From positions 1 to 64,000 of the forward strand of contig NW_023590248.1 of the NCBI RefSeq assembly GCF_901709675.1: DNA of 64,000 nucleotides. The letters are read 5' to 3'. The position numbers and the translations under genes are program-made. The DNA comes from Syngnathus acus (lineage: Eukaryota; Chordata; Actinopteri; Syngnathiformes; Syngnathidae). Below the pieces are notes generated by a model. The model had not been told where the DNA came from and made no database searches. It saw nothing but the letters and a program-made list of their open reading frames with translations. Below are positions 56,094 through 64,000 of this stretch, one piece after another (positions within the stretch are counted from its first letter, which is position 1; every line of letters begins with the position of its first letter).

Positions 56094-59000
56094 CTCACGT
56101 CACTCTGGTTAAGTTGGCATAGTAAAAAGCGCTCTTGGGTCCTTCAGAGTGGGGAGTTTATCACTGCGCATGCAGAAATGACCACCTGCAACGTTTGGTT
56201 TATGTTTTATAAGCATTTTTAGTTTTATTGCTTAAATCGCATTTTCTCGACGAGCTGAGCACGTTTTCTGGATGGTGCCTCTCCCGTCACTCTGGTTAGG
56301 TTGGCAAAGTAAAAAGTGCTCTTGGGTGCTTCAGAGTGCAGAGTTTATCACTGCGCATGAAGAAATGACCACCTGCAACGTTTGGTTTATGTTTTATAAG
56401 CATTTTTAATTGTATTGCTTAGAGCGCATGTTCTCGACGAGCTGAGCACGTTTTCTAGTAAAAAGCGCTCTTGGGTGCTTCAGAGTGCCGGGTTTATCAC
56501 TGCGCATGCAGAAATGACCACCTGCAACGTTTGGTTTATGTTTTATAAGCATTTTTTGTTTTATTGCTTAAATCGCATTTTCTCGACGAGCTGAGCACGT
56601 TTTCTGGATGGTGCCTCTCCCGTCACTCTGGTTAGGTTGGCATAGTAAAAAGTGCTCTTGGGGGCTTCAGAGTGCCCAGTTTATCACTGCGCATGCAGAA
56701 ATGACCACCTGCAACGTTTGGTTTATGTTTTATAAGCATTTTTAGTTTTATTGCTTAAATCGCATTTTCTCGATGAGCTGAGCACGTTTTCTGGATGGTG
56801 CCTCTCCCGTCACTCTGGTTAGGTTGGAAAAGTAAAAAGCGCTCTTGGGTGCTTCAGAGTGCCGAGTTTATCACTGCACATGAAGAAATGACCACCTGCA
56901 ACGTTTGGTTTATGTTTTATGAGCATTTTTAATTGTATTGCTTAGAGCGCATTTTCTCGACGAGCTGAGCACGTTTTCTAGTTAAAAGCGCTCTTGGGTG
57001 CTTCAGAGTGCCGAGTTTATCACTGCGCATGAAGAAATGACCACCTGCAACGTTTGGTTTATGTTTTATAAGCATTTTTAATTTTATTGCTTAAATCGCA
57101 TTTTCTCGACGAGCTGAGCACGTTTTCTGGATGGTGCCTCTCCCGTCACTCTGGTTAGGTTGGCATAGTAAAAAGTGCTCTTGGGGGCTTCAGAGTGCCC
57201 AGTTTATCACTGCGCATGCAGAAATGACCACCTGCAACGTTTGGTTTATGTTTTATAAGCATTTTTAGTTTTATTGCTTAAATCGCATTTTCTCGACGAG
57301 CTGAGCACGTTTTCTGGATGGTGCCTCTCCCGTCACTCTGGTTAGGTTGGCAAAGTAAAAAGTGCTCTTGGGTGCTTCAGAGTGCAGAGTTTATCACTGC
57401 GCATGAAGAAATGACCACCTGCAACGTTTGGTTTATGTTTTATAAGCATTTTTAATTGTATTGCTTAGAGCGCATGTTCTCGACGAGCTGAGCACGTTTT
57501 CTAGTAAAAAGCGCTCTTGGGTGCTTCAGAGTGCCGGGTTTATCACTGCGCATGCAGAAATGACCACCTGCAACGTTTGGTTTATGTTTTATAAGCATTT
57601 TTTGTTTTATTGCTTAAATCGCATTTTCTCGACGAGCTGAGCACGTTTTCTGGATGGTGCCTCTCCCGTCACTCTGGTTAGGTTGGCATAGTAAAAAGTG
57701 CTCTTGGGGGCTTCAGAGTGCCCAGTTTATCACTGCGCATGCAGAAATGACCACCTGCAACGTTTGGTTTATGTTTTATAAGCATTTTTAGTTTTATTGC
57801 TTAAATCGCATTTTCTCGATGAGCTGAGCACGTTTTCTGGATGGTGCCTCTCCCGTCACTCTGGTTAGGTTGGAAAAGTAAAAAGCGCTCTTGGGTGCTT
57901 CAGAGTGCCGAGTTTATCACTGCACATGAAGAAATGACCACCTGCAACGTTTGGTTTATGTTTTATGAGCATTTTTAATTGTATTGCTTAGAGCGCATTT
58001 TCTCGACGAGCTGAGCACGTTTTCTAGTTAAAAGCGCTCTTGGGTGCTTCAGAGTGCCGAGTTTATCACTGCGCATGAAGAAATGACCACCTGCAACGTT
58101 TGGTTTATGTTTTATAAGCATTTTTATTTTATTGCTTAAATCGCATTTTCTCGACGAGCTGAGCACGTTTTCTGGATGGTGCCTCTCCCGTCACTCTGGT
58201 TAGGTTGGCATAGTAAAAAGTGCTCTTGGGGGCTTCAGAGTGCCCAGTTTATCACTGCGCATGCAGAAATGACCACCTGCAACGTTTGGTTTATGTTTTA
58301 TAAGCATTTTTAGTTTTATTAGCTTAAATCGCATTTTCTCGATGAGCTGAGCACGTTTTCTGGATGGTGCCTCTCCCGTCACTCTGGTTAGGTTGGAAAA
58401 GTAAAAAGCGCTCTTGGGTGCTTCAGAGTGCCGAGTTTATCACTGCACATGAAGAAATGACCACCTGCAACGTTTGGTTTATGTTTTATGAGCATTTTTA
58501 ATTGTATTGCTTAGAGCGCATTTTCTCGACGAGCTGAGCACGTTTTCTAGTTAAAAGCGCTCTTGGGTGCTTCAGAGTGCCGAGTTTATCACTGCGCATG
58601 AAGAAATGACCACCTGCAACGTTTGGTTTATGTTTTATAAGCATTTTTAATTTTATTGCTTAAATCGCATTTTCTCGACGAGCTGAGCACGTTTTCTGGA
58701 TGGTGCCTCTCCCGTCACTCTGGTTAGGTTGGCATAGTAAAAAGTGCTCTTGGGGGCTTCAGAGTGCCCAGTTTATCACTGCGCATGCAGAAATGACCAC
58801 CTGCAACGTTTGGTTTATGTTTTATAAGCATTTTTAGTTTTATTGCTTAAATCGAATTGTCTCGACGAGCTGAGCACGTTTTCTGGATGGTGCCTCTCCC
58901 GTCACTCTGGTTAGGTTGGCAAAGTAAAAAGCGCTCTTGGGTGCTTCAGAGTGCCGAGTTTATCACTGCGCATGAAGAAATGACCACCTGCAACGTTTGG

Positions 59001-59111
59001 TTTATGTTTTATAAGCATTTTTAATTGTATTGCTTAGAGTGCATTTTCTCGACGAGCTGAGCACGTTTTCTAGTAAAAAGCGCTCTTGGGTGCTTCAGAG
59101 TGCCGAGTTGA
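56094..59111 (-). repeat. A/T-rich satellite block, reverse orientation, right block 1
   Basis: 3018 bp of 187/149-bp monomers in reverse complement. The short-monomer landmark recurs at about 56422, 56946, 57469, 57988, 58515 and 59037, so the ~523-bp higher-order unit is kept. Confidence 0.93.
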
Positions 59112-60545
59112 GTGCGTGGTTTAGCGTCCGCCCCCGGTCCCTTATGGGACCCTATTTGGCCCGCGGACCGGCTGGCGGGAGCTCCGTGAAAGCCTGTCCG
59201 CCCTCCGAGCACTCCTGCCGGGCGTGGGTTAGAGACCGCGCCCGGTCAGTTATGGGACCCTATTTGGCCCGCGGACCGGCTGGCGGGACCTCCGTGAATG
59301 CCTATCCGCCCTCCGAGCACTCCTGCCGGGCCTGAGTTAGAGACCGCGCCCGGTCATGTATGGGACCCTGAATGGCCCGCGGACCGGCTGGCGGGACCTC
59401 CGTGAATGCCTATCCGCCCTCCGAGCACTCCTGCCGGGCCTGAGTTAGAGACCGCGCCCGGTCATGTATGGGACCCTGAATGGCCCGCGGACCGGCTGGC
59501 GGGACCTCCGTGAATGCCTATCCGCCCTCCGAGCACTCCTGCCGGGCCTGACTTAGAGACCGCGCCCGGTCACGTATGGGACCCTAAATGGCCCGCGGAC
59601 CGGCTGGCGGAACCTCCGTGAATGACTATCCGCCCTCCGAGCACTCCTGCCGGGCCTGACTTAGAGACCGCGCCCGGTCACGTATGGGACCCTAAATGGC
59701 CCGCGGACCGGCTGGCGGGACTTCCGTGAATGCCTATCCGCCCTCCGAGCACTCCTGCCGGGCCTGAGTTAGAGACCGCGCCCGGTCAGTTATGGGACCC
59801 TAAATAGCCCGCGGACCGGCTGGCGGGACCTCCGTGAATGCCTATCCGCCCTCCGAGCACTCCTGCCGGGCCTGAGTTAGAGACCGCGCCCGGTCATGTA
59901 TGGGACCCTGAATGGCCCGCGGACCGGCTGGCCGGACGTCCGTGGATGCCTATCCGCCCTCCGAGCACTCCCGCCGGGCGTGGGTTAGAGACCGCGCCCG
60001 GTCATGTATGGGACCTTGAATGGCCCGCGGACCGGCTGGCGTGACCTCCGTGAATGCCTATCCGCCCTCCGAGCACTCCTGCCGGGCGTGGGTTAGAGAC
60101 CGCGCCCGGTCAGTTATGGGACCCTAAATAGCCCGCGGACCGGCTGGCGGGACCTCCGTGAATGCCTATCCGCCCTCCGAGCACTCCTGCCGGGCCTGAG
60201 TTTGAGACCGCGCCCGGTCAGTTATGGGACCCTAAATAGCCCGCGGACCTGCTGGCGGGATCTCCGTGAATGCCTATCCGCCCTCCGAGCACTCCTGCCG
60301 GGCGTGGGTTTGAGACCGCGCCCGGTCAGTTATGGGACCCTAAATAGCCCGCGGACCGGCTGGCGGTACTTCCGTGAAAGCCTATCCGCCCTCCGAGCAC
60401 TCCTGCCGGGCGTGAGTTAGAGACCGCGCACGGTCACTTATGGGACCCTAAATGGCCCGCGGACCTGCTGGCGGGGTTTCCGTGAAAGCCTATCCGCCTT
60501 CCGAGCGCTCTTGCCGGGCGTGAGTTAGCGTCCGCGCCCGGTCGC
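59112..60545 (-). repeat. GC-rich satellite block, reverse orientation
   Basis: About 13 monomers of the 108-bp family in reverse complement, with the same edge monomers at its ends. Confidence 0.95.
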
Positions 60546-63500
60546 CTCACGTCACTCTGGTTAAGTTGGCATAGTAAAAAGCGCTCTTGGGTCCTTCAGA
60601 GTGCGGAGTTTATCACTGCGCATGAAGAAATGACAACCTGCAACGTTTGGTTTATGTTTTATAAGCATTTTTAGTTTTATTGCTTAAATCGCATTTTCTC
60701 GACGAGCTGAGCACGTTTTCTGGATGGTGCCTCTCCCGTCACTCTGGTTAGGTTGGCAAAGTAAAAAGTGCTCTTGGGTGCTTCAGAGTGCAGAGTTTAT
60801 CACTGCGCATGAAGAAATGACCACCTGCAACGTTTGGTTTATGTTTTATAAGCATTTTTAATTGTATTGCTTAGAGCGCATGTTCTCGACGAGCTGAGCA
60901 CGTTTTCTAGTAAAAAGCGCTCTTGGGTGCTTCAGAGTGCCGGGTTTATCACTGCGCATGCAGAAATGACCACCTGCAACGTTTGGTTTATGTTTTATAA
61001 GCATTTTTTGTTTTATTGCTTAAATCGCATTTTCTCGACGAGCTGAGCACGTTTTCTGGATGGTGCCTCTCCCGTCACTCTGGTTAGGTTGGCATAGTAA
61101 AAAGTGCTCTTGGGGGCTTCAGAGTGCCCAGTTTATCACTGCGCATGCAGAAATGACCACCTGCAACGTTTGGTTTATGTTTTATAAGCATTTTTAGTTT
61201 TATTGCTTAAATCGCATTTTCTCGACGAGCTGAGCACGTTTTCTGGATGGTGCCTCTCCCGTCACTCTGGTTAGGTTGGCAAAGTAAAAAGTGCTCTTGG
61301 GTGCTTCAGAGTGCAGAGTTTATCACTGCGCATGAAGAAATGACCACCTGCAACGTTTGGTTTATGTTTTATAAGCATTTTTAATTGTATTGCTTAGAGC
61401 GCATGTTCTCGACGAGCTGAGCACGTTTTCTAGTAAAAAGCGCTCTTGGGTGCTTCAGAGTGCCGGGTTTATCACTGCGCATGCAGAAATGACCACCTGC
61501 AACGTTTGGTTTATGTTTTATAAGCATTTTTTGTTTTATTGCTTAAATCGCATTTTCTCGACGAGCTGAGCACGTTTTCTGGATGGTGCCTCTCCCGTCA
61601 CTCTGGTTAGGTTGGCATAGTAAAAAGTGCTCTTGGGGGCTTCAGAGTGCCCAGTTTATCACTGTGCATGCAGAAATGACCACCTGCAACGTTTGGTTTA
61701 TGTTTTATAAGCATTTTTAGTTTTATTGCTTAAATCGCATTTTCTCGATGAGCTGAGCACGTTTTCTGGATGGTGCCTCTCCCGTCAGTCTGGTTAGGTT
61801 GGAAAAGTAAAAAGCGCTCTTGGGTGCTTCAGAGTGCCGAGTTTATCACTGCACATGAAGAAATGACCACCTGCAACGTTTGGTTTATGTTTTATGAGCA
61901 TTTTTAATTGTATTGCTTAGAGCGCATTTTCTCGACGAGCTGAGCACGTTTTCTAGTTAAAAGCGCTCTTGGGTGCTTCAGAGTGCCGAGTTTATCACTG
62001 CGCATGAAGAAATGACCACCTGCAACGTTTGGTTTATGTTTTATAAGCATTTTTAATTTTATTGCTTAAATCGCATTTTCTCGACGAGCTGAGCACGTTT
62101 TCTGGATGGTGCCTCTCCCGTCACTCTGGTTAGGTTGGCATAGTAAAAAGTGCTCTTGAGGGCTTCAGAGTGCCCAGTTTATCACTGCGCATGAAGAAAT
62201 GACAACCTGCAACGTTTGGTTTATGTTTTATAAGCATTTTTAGTTTTATTGCTTAAATCGCATTTTCTCGACGAGCTGAGCACGTTTTCTGGATGGTGCC
62301 TCTCCCGTCACTCTGGTTAGGTTGGCAAAGTAAAAAGTGCTCTTGGGTGCTTCAGAGTGCAGAGTTTATCACTGCGCATGAAGAAATGACCACCTGCAAC
62401 GTTTGGTTTATGTTTTATAAGCATTTTTAATTGTATTGCTTAGAGCGCATGTTCTCGACGAGCTGAGCACGTTTTCTAGTAAAAAGCGCTCTTGGGTGCT
62501 TCAGAGTGCCGGGTTTATCACTGCGCATGCAGAAATGACCACCTGCAACGTTTGGTTTATGTTTTATAAGCATTTTTTGTTTTATTGCTTAAATCGCATT
62601 TTCTCGACGAGCTGAGCACGTTTTCTGGATGGTGCCTCTCCCGTCACTCTGGTTAGGTTGGCATAGTAAAAAGTGCTCTTGGGGGCTTCAGAGTGCCCAG
62701 TTTATCACTGCGCATGCAGAAATGACCACCTGCAACGTTTGGTTTATGTTTTATAAGCATTTTTAGTTTTATTGCTTGAATCGCATTTTCTCGATGAGCT
62801 GAGCACGTTTTCTGGATGGTGCCTCTCCCGTCACTCTGGTTAGGTTGGAAAAGTAAAAAGCGCTCTTGGGTGCTTCAGAGTGCCGAGTTTATCACTGCAC
62901 ATGAAGAAATGACCACCTGCAACGTTTGGTTTATGTTTTATGAGCATTTTTAATTGTATTGCTTAGAGCGCATTTTCTCGACGAGCTGAGCACGTTTTCT
63001 AGTTAAAAGCGCTCTTGGGTGCTTCAGAGTGCCGAGTTTATCACTGCGCATGAAGAAATGACCACCTGCAACGTTTGGTTTATGTTTTATAAGCATTTTT
63101 AATTTTATTGCTTAAATCGCATTTTCTCTACGAGCTGAGCACGTTTTCTGGATGGTGCCTCTCCCGTCACTCTGGTTAGGTTGGCATAGTAAAAAGTGCT
63201 CTTGGGGGCTTCAGAGTGCCCAGTTTATCACTGCGCATGCAGAAATGACCACCTGCAACGTTTGGTTTATGTTTTATAAGCATTTTTAGTTTTATTGCTT
63301 AAATCGAATTTTCTCGACGAGCTGAGCACGTTTTCTGGATGGTGCCTCTCCCGTCACTCTGGTTAGGTTGGCAAAGTAAAAAGCGCTCTTGGGTGCTTCA
63401 GAGTGCCGAGTTTATCACTGCGCATGAAGAAATGACCACCTGCAACGTTTGGTTTATGTTTTATAAGCATTTTTAATTGTATTGCTTAGAGTGCATTTTC

Positions 63501-63563
63501 TCGACGAGCTGAGCACGTTTTCTAGTAAAAAGCGCTCTTGGGTGCTTCAGAGTGCCGAGTTGA
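60546..63563 (-). repeat. A/T-rich satellite block, reverse orientation, right block 2
   Basis: 3018 bp, the same length as right block 1. With the GC block between them it gives a 4452-bp super-unit (for example, the landmark at 59037 recurs at about 63488). Confidence 0.93.
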
Positions 63564-64000
63564 GTGCGTGGTTTAGCGTCCGCCCCCGGTCCCTTATGGG
63601 ACCCTATTTGGCCCGCGGACCGGCTGGCGGGAGCTCCGTGAAAGCCTGTCCGCCCTCCGAGCACTCCTGCCGGGCGTGGGTTAGAGACCGCGTCCGGTCA
63701 GTTATGGGACCCTATTTGGCCCGCGGACCGGCTGGCGGGACCTCCGTGAATGCCTATCCGCCCTCCGAGCACTCCTGCCGGGCCTGAGTTAGAGACCGCG
63801 CCCGGTCATGTATGGGACCCTGAATGGCCCGCGGACCGGCTGGCGGGACCTCCGTGAATGCCTATCCGCCCTCCGAGCACTCCTGCCGGGCCTGAGTTAG
63901 AGACCGCGCCCGGTCACGTATGGGACCCTAAATGGCCCGCGGACCGGCTGGCGGGACTTCCGTGAATGCCTATCCGCCCTCCGAGCACTCCTGCCGGGCC
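63564..64000 (-). repeat. GC-rich satellite block, reverse orientation, cut by window end
   Basis: About four 108-bp monomers in reverse complement, continuing past the window. Confidence 0.93.

Overview
The window looks like a piece of a bony-fish (teleost) genome. The reasons are a 49-exon GT/AG gene with fish-type lectin domains (C-type lectin-like plus SUEL/rhamnose-binding-type), an L1-clade and a CR1/L2-group LINE, hAT elements, and the short interspersed repeats common in fish introns. I cannot name the species. No rRNA or tRNA gene, CRISPR array or prokaryotic gene was seen.

Layout. (1) 1-33849 is a composite satellite array in one orientation: CpG-rich blocks of ~108-bp monomers alternate with A/T-richer blocks of 187/149-bp monomers. 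Two LINEs interrupt it, both on the minus strand: a CR1/L2-group element with an intact 999-codon ORF (8829-12095) and a full-length two-ORF L1 (13669-19173). (2) 33850-34771 and 54951-55875 are two nearly identical, directly repeated non-autonomous hAT elements that bracket a ~20-kb island of single-copy DNA. (3) The island holds one large gene on the plus strand (coding exons 36528-52614), which I could splice into an uninterrupted frame of 1775 codons. (4) 55876-64000 is the same composite satellite in the opposite orientation.

The gene encodes a secreted modular lectin. It has a signal peptide and three tandem copies of a three-CTLD cassette (9 CTLDs). These are followed by a SUEL-type galactose/rhamnose-binding domain, a discoidin (F5/8C) domain, an LCCL domain and a tenth CTLD. 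There is no transmembrane segment. Nearly all cassette borders are phase-1 introns, so the cassettes could multiply without breaking frame. The usual EPN/QPD and WND sugar-binding motifs of C-type lectins are missing from the CTLDs I read.

The most unusual structural signal is at the hAT elements. The 8 bp inside the left copy and the 8 bp inside the right copy are the same (ccttaata), while the outer flanks differ (ctctaagc and ccttatgg, both satellite). The island therefore looks like a circle or tandem unit opened at a single hAT insertion and joined by recombination, or by assembly error, to satellite DNA at each end.
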